DNA from: Aquibacillus sediminis
GTDB lineage: Bacteria > Bacillota > Bacilli > Bacillales > Amphibacillaceae
Direction: 5' to 3'
Length of the DNA: 56,441 nt
Assembly: GCF_005870085.1 (NCBI RefSeq)
Contig: NZ_SZNM01000025.1
Coordinates: 1 to 56,441, forward strand
The notes beneath the pieces are model-generated. The model saw only the letters and a program-made list of their open reading frames with translations, ran no database searches and was not told where the DNA came from. A program made the translations under genes and the position numbers. Positions 44,155-52,652 of the stretch are shown here, in pieces (the stretch's first letter is position 1; every line of letters starts with the position of its first letter).

Positions 44155-45543
44155 TTAAAATCCATTATTCTTAGATACTTCTGTAAACCAATAGGCGCTC
44201 TTCTTCGCTGTTCGTTCTTTTGTTTCGAGATCAACAGAGAAGAAACCATATCTATTTTTATAAGCATTCATCCATGACCAGTTATCTAAGAATGTCCATA
44301 AATGATACCCTTTCGCATTACACCCTTCTTGAATGGCTTTATGCAACCATTCTAAATGTCCCTGAATGAATTCAATCCGATAATCATCTTCAATTCGTCC
44401 ATCTTTAATAAACCGTTCCTCATTTTGTACACCCATACCATTTTCAGAAATAAACGACTCAATATTTCCGTAGTTTTCTTTAAGATTGATCATGATGTCA
44501 TAAATACCTTTTTCATAAATTTCCCATCCACGGTAAGGGTTCATTTTACGTCCTGGCATTTCATAATTATCAAAGAACCAATCCGGCATAAATGGACTAT
44601 ACGGGTTTGGTAAATGTTCCTTCGCCTTCACTCGACGAGGTTGGTAATAATTAACTCCTAAAATATCTACGGTATTATTTTTTAATAACTGTGCATCGCC
44701 TTTTTCCATTTCTGGCAATTGTCCGTGCTCTTCTAACAGGTCAACTAGTTCTTTCGGGTACTCTCCTTTTACTGCAGGATCTAAAAAGCTTCTATTAAAG
44801 AATAAATCACAAATATTGGACGCTTTTAAATCTGCAGGGTTTTGACTTCTCGGATAGGATGGCGTTAAGTTTAGAATAATACCGATCTTGCTATCAGGAT
44901 AATCAAAGGTACGAAATGCCTCTACTGCTTTTGCATGGGCAATCATCGTATTATATGCTACTTGAAATGCACGTTTTGCATCGACTACATTAGGATAATG
45001 GAAATCATATAAATATCCACCCTCCACCGGTACAATTGGCTCATTAAAAGTAAACCATTTTTTAACGCGATCTCCGAAAAATTCATACGCTTTTTTGGCA
45101 TAAGTCGTGTACGCTTCTACGACTTCTCTACTTTCCCAACCACCTTTTTCTTGCATTTCAAGTGGCATATCAAAGTGAAATAAGTTCACGAATGGTTCGA
45201 TGTCATTTGCTATAAGTTCATCGATTACATTATTATAAAATGTAACAGCCTCTTGATTCACTTCCCCTTCTCCACCGGGAATAAAACGTGACCATGAGAT
45301 TGATAACCTGAAAGTATTATGCCCAATTTCTTTCATTCTTTTTATATCCTGTTTATAAGTATGATAGAAATCAGAAGTAGATTCTGGTCCAACCCCCTCA
45401 AAAAAACGGTTAGGTTCTTGAGAATACCAGTAATCCCAAATATTAAGGCCTTTACCACCTTCAGAGGCTGCTCCTTCCATTTGTGTAGCTGATGTTGCAC
45501 TTCCCCACCAAAAACCTTCTGGAAATTTGTATTGAATTGCCAT
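44155..45543 (-). CDS. GH1 6-phospho-beta-glycosidase
   Basis: Retaining glycosidase of 462 aa. The acid/base Glu168 is in FTFNEP and the nucleophile Glu367 in SENGMG. The phosphate-binding loop reads NWSWMNAYKNRYGFF (about 425-440); Lys and Tyr fit the 6-phosphate site, but the Ser-Trp pair is more like LacG-type 6-phospho-beta-galactosidases than BglA-type enzymes, so the sugar preference is open. I chose the ATG at 45543 with AGGAGG 9 nt upstream; a longer frame to 45585 overlaps the EIIA gene. It is cytoplasmic and acts on sugars brought in by the adjacent PTS. Confidence 0.92.
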   Translation of the reverse strand: MAIQYKFPEGFWWGSATSATQMEGAASEGGKGLNIWDYWYSQEPNRFFEGVGPESTSDFYHTYKQDIKRMKEIGHNTFRLSISWSRFIPGGEGEVNQEAVTFYNNVIDELIANDIEPFVNLFHFDMPLEMQEKGGWESREVVEAYTTYAKKAYEFFGDRVKKWFTFNEPIVPVEGGYLYDFHYPNVVDAKRAFQVAYNTMIAHAKAVEAFRTFDYPDSKIGIILNLTPSYPRSQNPADLKASNICDLFFNRSFLDPAVKGEYPKELVDLLEEHGQLPEMEKGDAQLLKNNTVDILGVNYYQPRRVKAKEHLPNPYSPFMPDWFFDNYEMPGRKMNPYRGWEIYEKGIYDIMINLKENYGNIESFISENGMGVQNEERFIKDGRIEDDYRIEFIQGHLEWLHKAIQEGCNAKGYHLWTFLDNWSWMNAYKNRYGFFSVDLETKERTAKKSAYWFTEVSKNNGF

Positions 45544-45562
45544 GTCAAACAACCTCCTGTTG

Positions 45563-45868
45563 CTATTTATTTCTATATATTTCAATAATCTCTACTGCTA
45601 AATCTCTAACCGTCATGGAAGTCATTAAATGATCCTGCGAATGTACAAGAATTACATTAACAGATTGTCCCTCTCCGCTTGCTTCTTGTTGTAATAATTG
45701 GGTTTGATACCCATGAGCTTTGCCTAACTCTTCGCTAGCCTCTTCTATTTTTTTATCAGCCGCCTCAAAGTTTCCTTCTTTTGCTTCCTGTATCGCTTCC
45801 ATTGCACTTGATTTACCATTACCAGCATATAGAATTATTTGAAAAGCTACTTCTGTCATGTTGTCCAT
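45563..45868 (-). CDS. licA: PTS EIIA component, lactose/cellobiose family
   Basis: All-helical trimeric EIIA of 101 aa. The phosphorylated histidine is His76 in LVHSQDHLMTSM, the family signature. It passes phosphate from HPr to the EIIB cysteine. GGGGGTAC precedes the ATG. It lies third in the order EIIB, EIIC, EIIA, with a hairpin between EIIC and EIIA. Confidence 0.93.
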   Translation of the reverse strand: MDNMTEVAFQIILYAGNGKSSAMEAIQEAKEGNFEAADKKIEEASEELGKAHGYQTQLLQQEASGEGQSVNVILVHSQDHLMTSMTVRDLAVEIIEIYRNK

Positions 45869-45916
45869 AATGATTGTACCCCCTGATAGTGAACTAAAGT
45901 ATGAGTGAAAAGGAAC

Positions 45917-45948
45917 CCGTATCTTTACTCATTAGTTGAAAGATACGG
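45917..45948 (-). other. Intercistronic hairpin between EIIC and EIIA genes
   Basis: CCGTATCTTT and AAAGATACGG pair perfectly across 12 nt. The Ts that follow (TTCCTTTTC on the minus strand) are not a strict tract. It may adjust the ratio of EIIBC to the downstream products. Confidence 0.55.
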
Positions 45949-45967
45949 ATACCCATGAATGTAAGTG

Positions 45968-47308
45968 TTAATTTACGTTACGATTCCCAGTGTTACTCGT
46001 TTCTTTATCTGCCTTTTTTTCATTACTGTAATATTGGTTATCCATAATTTTTAGGAATGGCCACCATATTATAAATACGATTCCAATGTTTACTAGTTGT
46101 AATAAACCACCCATTATACTATTACCTGTCGCCAAGAACCCACTCAGTATAGCCGGTGTTGTCCAAGGAACAATGATACCTGCTGGTTTTGGCACAATTC
46201 CTGCCGCCATAGAGAAGTAGGTTACCAATGCAACAATCACTGGCGCTAATAACCAAGGAATAAGTGCTAACGGGTTCATGATAATTGGTAGCCCAAAGAT
46301 AATTGGTTCGTTTACGTTAAAGATACCTGCTGGAGCACCTAATTTACCTAACTCTTTTAATTGTCTACTTCGCCCAATTAGGAAGATCCCAAGAATAACT
46401 GCCAATGTCATACCAGATCCACCGATACCTACGATAAAGGTATCCATAAATTGTTTTGTAACAATGTTAGGCAGTTCTTCTCCAGCCTGGAATGCTGCTA
46501 GGTTTTGGTCATTTAATGCATACCAAATTGGGTCAAATACAGAGTTTACAATAATTTGTCCATGTAAACCGAAGAACCAGAATAATTGAATTAATAGTAC
46601 AGCAATAATGGTTGCTGGCAATCCACTACCTAATGCTGTTAATGGTTCTTGAATCAATGTATAAATAAAGTTTTGCACCGTATCAAATGGCGTGAAACTA
46701 AAGATTATACGAACAACTAAAAATATTGTAAGTGTTAAAGCAATTGGAATAAGTGCACTAAACGACCTTGATACTGCATCCGGTACACCGGCTGGCATTT
46801 TAATTGTTAAGTCTTTTTTTACAAAGTAATTATAAAGTTCTGCTGCAAAAAATGCTGTGAAAATTCCTAAGAACATACCTTCTGCACCCATTACATTGGT
46901 TGGAATAACTCCACCAACTTCATGGACAGTACCATCAAGGTCAAAATTTGTCACTTGCGGTGTTAAAATTAGAAACGATGCAATGGCTACAGCACCACCA
47001 TAAATGGATTCGCCACCATATCCTTCTATCAGCTTATAACCTATACCTATAATAACAAACAAACCCATAATACTTAACGTTGCAGCCGAGGCCGGTCCAA
47101 GTGCATCTTGGTAAGTTGCCCAAGCTTCCTCGCCAACCCACTGATCAATAAACGGAAGGTTAGCAAGTACTACAAAAATGGATCCAAAAATAATGAATGG
47201 TAACGCCACCATAAAACCGTTACGAAGTGCTGTTAAATAACGGTTGTTATTTAACTTATCAGCTATAGGCATCAGCACATTTTCTAATGTTTCCATAAAC
47301 TTATCCAT
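45968..47308 (-). CDS. licC: PTS EIIC component, cellobiose family
   Basis: Membrane permease of 446 aa with about ten helices, of the lactose/cellobiose EIIC family. The block GAPAGIFNVNEPIIFGLPIIMNP near residue 330, with the NEPI motif, holds the conserved substrate-contacting glutamate. The N-terminus (MDKFMETLENVLMPIADKL) is typical of CelB/LicC. It imports a beta-disaccharide while EIIB phosphorylates it. GTAGGGGAAG precedes the ATG. Confidence 0.94.
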   Translation of the reverse strand: MDKFMETLENVLMPIADKLNNNRYLTALRNGFMVALPFIIFGSIFVVLANLPFIDQWVGEEAWATYQDALGPASAATLSIMGLFVIIGIGYKLIEGYGGESIYGGAVAIASFLILTPQVTNFDLDGTVHEVGGVIPTNVMGAEGMFLGIFTAFFAAELYNYFVKKDLTIKMPAGVPDAVSRSFSALIPIALTLTIFLVVRIIFSFTPFDTVQNFIYTLIQEPLTALGSGLPATIIAVLLIQLFWFFGLHGQIIVNSVFDPIWYALNDQNLAAFQAGEELPNIVTKQFMDTFIVGIGGSGMTLAVILGIFLIGRSRQLKELGKLGAPAGIFNVNEPIIFGLPIIMNPLALIPWLLAPVIVALVTYFSMAAGIVPKPAGIIVPWTTPAILSGFLATGNSIMGGLLQLVNIGIVFIIWWPFLKIMDNQYYSNEKKADKETSNTGNRNVN

Positions 47309-47333
47309 GACTTCCCCTACTTTCTTTTAAATT

Positions 47334-47642
47334 TTAGTCACCTATTAGTTCTAAAGCTTTATTTAAAACAGCTTCACCATCCACACGTCCGTATGCCATT
47401 GGGTCAATTACATCTAATGGGATGCCTACTTCTTCTGCTGTTTTTGAAAATTTCTTCTTCATAAATCTCATCTGAGGACCAATTAGAAGAACATCAGCCT
47501 TTTCCATATCTTTTGGTGCTTTATCTTGCGCAACTGCCCAGATTTCTACATCTACGCCTCTCGCCTGTGCCGCTTCCTTCATTTTTGATACCAAAAGACT
47601 AGTTGACATTCCTGCTGAACAAGCTAATAAAATACGTTTCAT
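47334..47642 (-). CDS. licB: PTS EIIB component, cellobiose family
   Basis: Cytoplasmic EIIB of 102 aa. The phosphocysteine is Cys8 in ILLACSAGMSTSLLV, and LLIGPQMRFM follows near residue 54. It is the first gene of the EIIB-EIIC-EIIA-GH1-GH4-regulator cluster, as in licBCAH of B. subtilis but with an added GH1 gene. AAGGAGG precedes the ATG. Confidence 0.94.
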   Translation of the reverse strand: MKRILLACSAGMSTSLLVSKMKEAAQARGVDVEIWAVAQDKAPKDMEKADVLLIGPQMRFMKKKFSKTAEEVGIPLDVIDPMAYGRVDGEAVLNKALELIGD

Positions 47643-47698
47643 TTATAATTCCTCCTTGGTAGTGATGAATTTTTGATCTGTTTATTTGATCTAATTTC

Positions 47699-47727
47699 AT
47701 TGTATGGTAAAAGCGCTTACAACTAAA
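47699..47727 (-). promoter_or_regulatory. Promoter of the licBCA-type operon
   Basis: TACAAT (47699-47704) and a weak TTTAGT (47722-47727) are separated by 17 bp on the minus strand. A poor -35 element fits an activator-dependent promoter. Confidence 0.6.
47707..47721. promoter_or_regulatory. cre site inside the lic promoter spacer
   Basis: On the minus strand TGTAAGCGCTTTTAC matches the CcpA operator well. It lies between the -35 and -10 elements, so CcpA binding would block the promoter in the presence of glucose. Confidence 0.8.
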
Positions 47728-47736
47728 CGCATTGTT

Positions 47737-47756
47737 TTTCCGTTGCATAACGGAAA
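47737..47756. promoter_or_regulatory. Palindrome upstream of the lic promoter, likely activator site
   Basis: TTTCCGTT and AACGGAAA are perfect inverted arms with a 4-nt centre. It spans about -45 to -64 from the inferred start, where an activator such as the LicR-type protein would bind. Confidence 0.6.
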
Positions 47757-47805
47757 TAGTTAATTACATGCCCCTAAATTTAACGGAGAAGTGCATTAAT
47801 CAAAC

Positions 47806-47835
47806 AAAAAACGCTCAGACTAATCTGAGCGTTTA
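47806..47835 (-). terminator. Terminator of the AEC carrier gene
   Basis: AAACGCTCAG and CTGAGCGTTT pair across 6 nt, followed on the minus strand by TTTTTTG. Confidence 0.85.
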
Positions 47836-47869
47836 CGATAAAAAACAATAAACTGTAGATAGCAGCTTT

Positions 47870-48772
47870 CTAAAGAATAAGTGCTAGTATAATAGGGAGC
47901 GTGATCACACTTAGCAATGTACTCGTTAATGTAGCACTTGATACAAAAGATGGTTTTGCATTAAATTGCAAGGCATACATCGTTGTATTTGCAGCTGTGG
48001 GCATCGCAGCGATGACTACCATTATATCTTTTACCATTTCATCTAACGGTAGAGGAAGGGTAACAAAATACGTAACTACTGGTGCGATCGCAAGGCGAAT
48101 CACTAGCGCAATAGATAGCTTCCCTACTTCTAGTTTTTTTACTGATATACTAGCTAATTGCATCCCCAAAATAATCATCACGGTTGGGATTGTCGCATCT
48201 GCTACCATATTAATACCAACCATCCACTGTTCATTAATATTCCATTGAAACAGGTTGAACACTATTCCTAAAATAGCACCATAGACTATTGGGACCTTCA
48301 CCACTTCCTTAAGTGGTGAAACCTTAATACCTTTCGTTTCACTTCCTTTAGCTGCAATATAGATCCCAATCGTACACATAATCAACTGTTGTAATACCAT
48401 TAGAATCACTGCATATTGAAAGCCTGTTTCCCCAAACACTAATAGTATTAGAGGCGCTCCATAATTCCCATTATTCATAAAGGAAGTAGCTAACATAAAC
48501 CCGCTTGTATTTGAACGATCCCACTTGTTGAAATAGGCTATCACATAACAGACTGCTAAGGATATAATACACAATAACAATAAATAGATTCCTAAATAAA
48601 CATAATCGAGGTTGATTGCATGTTGATAAAACGTTTGAAAAGCTAAAAAAGGCGACATTAGATAAAGTGCCATTGTGGCAATTGGTTTTACCTCAACCTT
48701 TAATAACTTTACACCCAGATACCCAATAAGAAACACACCAAAGATTGGAATTAGAACTTCAAAAAAATTCAT
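47870..48772 (-). CDS. AEC-family carrier (auxin efflux carrier type)
   Basis: Membrane protein of 300 aa with about ten helices in two inverted halves, fitting the AEC family (YwkB-like). The N-terminal VLIPIFGVFLIGYLGVKLLK and the mid-protein NNGNYGAPL motif near residue 105 are typical; the latter is part of the conserved crossover region. Bacterial members export or exchange organic acids such as malate; the substrate is unknown. I chose the ATG at 48772 with AAGGTGG upstream. It follows the ThrE-type pair by only 35 nt and may be cotranscribed with it. Confidence 0.83.
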   Translation of the reverse strand: MNFFEVLIPIFGVFLIGYLGVKLLKVEVKPIATMALYLMSPFLAFQTFYQHAINLDYVYLGIYLLLLCIISLAVCYVIAYFNKWDRSNTSGFMLATSFMNNGNYGAPLILLVFGETGFQYAVILMVLQQLIMCTIGIYIAAKGSETKGIKVSPLKEVVKVPIVYGAILGIVFNLFQWNINEQWMVGINMVADATIPTVMIILGMQLASISVKKLEVGKLSIALVIRLAIAPVVTYFVTLPLPLDEMVKDIMVVIAAMPTAANTTMYALQFNAKPSFVSSATLTSTLLSVITLPIILALIL

Positions 48773-48807
48773 AAGCACCACCTTAATATATAACCTAAGA
48801 CAAGACT

Positions 48808-49254
48808 CTATCGAACTGATTGACGATTTAACTTTGTTTTCCTTATTACTTGATTAATAATTTCAGAGAATACAAGACCAATTGCAATAGCGCCTGAAAT
48901 CAGAAATGCTTTTGCTGCTAACTGAAGTGCTACATTATAATCATTTAGGACAAAATTTCTCATTGCATCATAAGCAAGGCCACCGGGGACTAATGGTATA
49001 ATACCTGATACATTAAAAATGATGATTGGTGTTTTAAAAAATTTCGCACAAACTTGGCTTAAAATAGCTACAAGCATTGCAGCCATAACTGTCGATGGAA
49101 CCGCATCAACCCCTTGATTCACTAACAATGTATATACTAACCACCCAAGCATCCCAACTGTTCCACACTGAATGAGTGACTTTTTTGGTGCATTAAAAAT
49201 CACACCAAATCCCGCTGCAGCAAAAAAACTAGTAACTAGTTGTTCTATAATCAC
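48808..49254 (-). CDS. ThrE/YjjB-type exporter subunit (DUF3815)
   Basis: Membrane protein of 148 aa with four to five helices. The segment FNVSGIIPLVPGGLAYDAM near residue 79 matches the C-terminal half of ThrE-family threonine/serine exporters, which is a separate gene (YjjB) in many bacteria. It starts with GTG at 49254 and follows the YjjP-type gene by 16 nt. The two together should form one exporter; E. coli YjjPB exports succinate, Corynebacterium ThrE exports threonine, and the substrate here is open. Confidence 0.85.
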   Translation of the reverse strand: MIIEQLVTSFFAAAGFGVIFNAPKKSLIQCGTVGMLGWLVYTLLVNQGVDAVPSTVMAAMLVAILSQVCAKFFKTPIIIFNVSGIIPLVPGGLAYDAMRNFVLNDYNVALQLAAKAFLISGAIAIGLVFSEIINQVIRKTKLNRQSVR

Positions 49255-49270
49255 TGGCTATTTTCCTTTC

Positions 49271-50023
49271 CTACAGAAATGAGAATACGCTAGCAATACC
49301 CGCTCCAATCGCAAATGCGGTTAAGAAAGCCTCTGCTCCTTTTGATAGTCCTGACACCAAATGACCCGCCATTAAATCGCGGACCGCATTTGTAATTAAC
49401 AGTCCCGGTACCAATGGCATAACAGAACCTATAATAATTTTATCTAGCTGATAACCAATTCCAAGCCATATCGACAAAACGGCCAATAAACCTATAATAA
49501 GAGAGGCTAAAAATTCCGCAAAAAATTGAATTTCTACAATACGATGGAAATAAATCATGGCAGAAAACCCAATTCCACCGATAACAAATGCTGGAAGAAA
49601 ATCTTGCCATGTCCCTTGAAACATAATCGTAAAGCAGCCACTTGCAAGGGCAGCTGCAAAGATTTGAACGGCAATTGTATATGTATGGACTTCCGTTTCA
49701 ATTCTTTTTAATTCATTACTTGCTGCCTCTAATGTTAATTCATTAGCTGTTATTTTTCGAGAAATGCTATTCACCATATCGACTTTATGTAAATCTGTTG
49801 ATCGTTTAACAATTCTAACGAAGTGTGTTATCTCCGTTTCATTCGTTGAAAACATTATTCCTGTCGGCGTCACATAACTTTGTGCACTTTCTAAATCAAA
49901 AGAGGCGGCAATCCGTAACATCGTATCTTCCACACGATAGGTCTCAGCACCACTTTGTAGCATCACTTTCCCTGCCAACATACAGACTTTTATAATGTCA
50001 TTTGTTTTGTTTCTTGTATCCAT
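49271..50023 (-). CDS. ThrE/YjjP-type exporter subunit (DUF1212)
   Basis: Protein of 250 aa with a cytoplasmic N-terminal domain (residues 1-115) and about five helices. The N-terminal motif GKVMLQSGAETYRVEDTM is the signature of the ThrE N-terminal half, and MPLVPGLLITNAVRDLMAG near residue 202 recalls the matching motif of the partner subunit. It is the first gene of the split exporter. GGAGAGAG precedes the ATG. Confidence 0.86.
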   Translation of the reverse strand: MDTRNKTNDIIKVCMLAGKVMLQSGAETYRVEDTMLRIAASFDLESAQSYVTPTGIMFSTNETEITHFVRIVKRSTDLHKVDMVNSISRKITANELTLEAASNELKRIETEVHTYTIAVQIFAAALASGCFTIMFQGTWQDFLPAFVIGGIGFSAMIYFHRIVEIQFFAEFLASLIIGLLAVLSIWLGIGYQLDKIIIGSVMPLVPGLLITNAVRDLMAGHLVSGLSKGAEAFLTAFAIGAGIASVFSFL

Positions 50024-50106
50024 TACGCTCTCTCCGATATATTACATTAATAACGTCATTATAAAGGCTTTCATCCTTAAAATAAATAATTAAAACCATA
50101 TCCTAG

Positions 50107-50144
50107 CAAAAAAGCGTATAACTAGAGTCACCTAATTATACGCT
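50107..50144 (-). terminator. Terminator of the ROK kinase gene
   Basis: AGCGTATAA and TTATACGCT pair across 14 nt, followed on the minus strand by TTTTTTG. Confidence 0.82.
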
Positions 50145-50174
50145 AACTTACTATTTATTTTTCCGTTTAGATTA

Positions 50175-51038
50175 TTACGATTCACTAACTTCCGTTGCTA
50201 AAATAAGACATCCAGTAATTCCAGCATTATCACCGAGGCCTGGATCAATAATGTATTGATTTAGATCAGGAGTTTCAACATATTGTTTCATCTGATTTGC
50301 AAATTCTTCTCGAATCAACGGGAACAGTTGCTTTTGTTTCATCACACCGCCACCTAAAATGATTTTCTCAGGGCGCAAAATTAACGTATAGTTCACCAAT
50401 GCTTGGGCTAAATAAAAAGCCTCCATCTCCCAAACCTCATCTACTTCCTCAAGTTCTTGTCCTTTCTTATTGTATCTATTTTCAATAGCCGGACCAGCTG
50501 CAAGTCCCTCTAAGCAGCCTTGGTGATAAGGACAAAAGCCTTGATAATCATCATTCGGATGTGGGCGAACTAGTAAGTGTCCCATTTCTGGATGCCCATA
50601 CCCTTGTTGAATTTTACCATCAACAACAGCACCGCCACCGATACCAGTTCCTACCGTTAGATAGATACAACTGTTTGAATGTTGGGCATTTCCTTTTTTA
50701 TATTCTCCATAAGCAGCTGCATTCACATCCGTGGTCCAAGCAACCGGAATATCATACCGTTGTTTAACTGTGCCAACAAAATCAAACTGTTTCCACCCAG
50801 ATTTTGGAGTTGTTGTGATATAGCCGTATGTATCAGAATTTTTATTAACGTCAATTGGACCAAATGAGCCAATACCAATAGAATGTAGAGAGTATTGGTC
50901 AAAAAACGCAAAAACTTGCTCCATGGTTTCTTCAGGTTTGGTAGTAGGAATACTAACTCTTTCGATAATTTCTAATTGGTCATTACTTATAGCACAAACG
51001 AACTTAGTCCCGCCCGCTTCAATTGCTCCGTAGTACAT
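50175..51038 (-). CDS. ROK-family fructokinase
   Basis: Sugar kinase of 287 aa. The ATP motif GAIEAGGTKFVCAI opens the protein, the catalytic Asp lies in TDVNAAAYGE (near 103), and the ROK zinc motif appears as GHPEMGHLLV followed by CPYHQGCLEG. The CPYHxxC form is typical of the fructokinase branch (ScrK, GmuE). It phosphorylates fructose or mannose in the cytoplasm. I chose the ATG at 51038 with AAGGAGG 7 nt upstream; the longer frame to 51089 includes that site. It is monocistronic. Confidence 0.9.
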   Translation of the reverse strand: MYYGAIEAGGTKFVCAISNDQLEIIERVSIPTTKPEETMEQVFAFFDQYSLHSIGIGSFGPIDVNKNSDTYGYITTTPKSGWKQFDFVGTVKQRYDIPVAWTTDVNAAAYGEYKKGNAQHSNSCIYLTVGTGIGGGAVVDGKIQQGYGHPEMGHLLVRPHPNDDYQGFCPYHQGCLEGLAAGPAIENRYNKKGQELEEVDEVWEMEAFYLAQALVNYTLILRPEKIILGGGVMKQKQLFPLIREEFANQMKQYVETPDLNQYIIDPGLGDNAGITGCLILATEVSES

Positions 51039-51260
51039 TTGAATTCCTCCTTGTTGATGGATTGGACAACTACTTCCTATATTACACACTTATATCCTGC
51101 ATAACCTGCTTTCTCACATATTATAAGGTCACTTACCATAAATAGGAAGAGCAATTTATCGACAATTCTATGTTATAACAGAATGAGGATCCACCTGAAT
51201 TAAGCAAGGGGTTACTTTAATTATCATCTTGAGCAACTCCAACACAGCTTATCTGTAATG

Positions 51261-51285
51261 AAAAATAAGCCCCACTACGGGACTT
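51261..51285 (-). terminator. Terminator of the CAP lipoprotein gene
   Basis: On the minus strand AAGTCCC and GGGGCTT pair across 5 nt and are followed by ATTTTTC. It begins at the end of the reading frame. Confidence 0.72.
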
Positions 51286-51928
51286 ACTGATCCTTTCGTA
51301 TAAATAACTGTGTCCAATAATGACCATCCGCCTCATAACCAACACCAATATGTGTAACATCTTTATTTAACACATTACGACGTTGGGACGGTTGCTCCAT
51401 CCAACTTTGCAAAACTCTTTTAGGTGTGTCAACTCCATTGGCAATATTCTCAGCGGCGGCATCCGAATAATCTATTCCAAATTTTTGAAGCATTTCATGT
51501 GGAGAATCATGTGAAACATGTTGATTGACTGCCATATCCTCTGATTTCAATTGTGCGACACTTGATAAATTTGAATCAAGCTTTAAATAGTTTAAACCAT
51601 GCTGCTTTCTCACTTGATTTGTTAATCCTACAAGTTGTATTTTAAGTTCTTCCATTGACTGATCCCCATTCATTTCCGTTCGATTGCCTTGATTGGTAGA
51701 TAGATGAATGGTGCCTTGTTCATCTTCAAAAATATTCTGTTCACGGCCAGGGTTGACTGGTATTTCATCCTCTTCTTGACCATGTATCTGACCACCTTGA
51801 TGGGCAACAGGTCCATTTCGAACTGTATTGAGTACACCTTCTTCTGAACCTGCTTGTTCTGGATCATTCGTATTACAAGCTACTAAGAAACCTGTCAATA
51901 AAAGGAATAAAACTAGATATTTTTTCAT
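51284..51928 (-). CDS. CAP-domain (SCP/PR1-like) lipoprotein
   Basis: Exported protein of 214 aa. A lipoprotein signal peptide ends in LVAC (Cys18). An acidic, Gly/Gln/Asn-rich linker runs to about residue 90, followed by a CAP domain (LTNQVRKQHGLNYLKLD; SEDMAVNQHVSHDSP; AAENIANGVDTP; HIGVGYEADGHYWTQLF). The conserved His and Glu of the CAP cavity are present in HVSHDSP and AAENIA. It resembles YkwD-type proteins of Bacillus; the function is unknown. GAGGTGAGACC precedes the ATG. Element B lies directly upstream of its promoter region. Confidence 0.88.
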   Translation of the reverse strand: MKKYLVLFLLLTGFLVACNTNDPEQAGSEEGVLNTVRNGPVAHQGGQIHGQEEDEIPVNPGREQNIFEDEQGTIHLSTNQGNRTEMNGDQSMEELKIQLVGLTNQVRKQHGLNYLKLDSNLSSVAQLKSEDMAVNQHVSHDSPHEMLQKFGIDYSDAAAENIANGVDTPKRVLQSWMEQPSQRRNVLNKDVTHIGVGYEADGHYWTQLFIRKDQ

Positions 51929-52011
51929 GGTCTCACCTCGAGTAGTTTAATTACTCTTACTTTCCTCTATTTGGACGATTGTTATTCAAAACTTCGATTC
52001 TTTTTATATAT

Positions 52012-52579
52012 TTGTTGCATTTTTGTGTCGGAGTTGATAGAAACTCCGACGTAGATACAAGACAAAAACTCAAGAAACGTGCACATCTAACTTGAAAATT
52101 GACCTTAGTGTACACGAAAGCCTAAGAAACGTGCACATTTAGCTTGAAAATTGATCTTAATGTACACGAAAACTTAAGAAACGTGCACATTTAGCTTAAA
52201 ATTTGACCTTAATGTACACGAAAACTTAAGAAACGTGCACATCTAGCTTGAAATATGACCTTAATGTACACGAAAACTTAAGAAACGTGCACATCTAGCT
52301 TGAAAATTGACCTCAATGTACACGAAAACGAAAGAAACGTGCACATCTAGCTTGAAAATTGACCTCAATGTACACGAAAACGAAAGAAACGTGCACATCT
52401 AGCTTGAAAATTGACCTCAATGTACACGAAAACGAAAGAAACGTGCACATTAGAAGGGGATTTCGCCTCAAATATAGACGGACACTAGTTAATTGTACAC
52501 ATCTGCTTAAAATTTCGGTGAATATGAGTAATGATTTTGATCTAGTCGGATTCTATAGTTATTGTGACAAAACAACAAT
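52012..52579. mobile_element. MITE-like element B with eight 52-bp-phased repeat cores
   Basis: The layout is that of element A at 32455. The left end (TTGTTGCATTTTTGTGTCGG, with a GTCGGAGT/ACTCCGAC fold at 52027-52050) and the complement of the right end (ATTGTTGTTTTGTCACAA, then ACTATAGAATCCGAC) form imperfect inverted repeats. The right 135 bp are nearly the same as in A. There is no reading frame with transposase features. Confidence 0.72.
52079..52450. repeat. 52-bp minisatellite, seven full periods
   Basis: GTGCACAT starts at 52079, 52131, 52183, 52235, 52287, 52339, 52391 and 52443, each step exactly 52 bp. Each unit also holds ATGTACAC about 28 nt further on; read on the minus strand the two arms (GTGTACAT and ATGTGCAC) pair over 8 bp with one G-U. 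The last three units are identical in their tails (CGAAAACGAAAG), which points to recent copying at the right side. There are no variable spacers. Confidence 0.92.
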
Positions 52580-52652
52580 CTTTTAGAAAACACCATAACT
52601 TTATAAACCCAGCAAAAAAAAATGAACATCGCTAGAAACGATGATCCACTGC

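Noticed and set aside
52079-52450. Regular repeats that could be taken for a CRISPR array
   Set aside because: The whole 52-bp unit is repeated with only scattered substitutions; there are no unique spacers and no cas genes in the window.
52359-52586. Open frame across the 52-bp repeats
   Set aside because: The period is not a multiple of three, so each unit is read in a different frame. There is no ribosome binding site and no domain.
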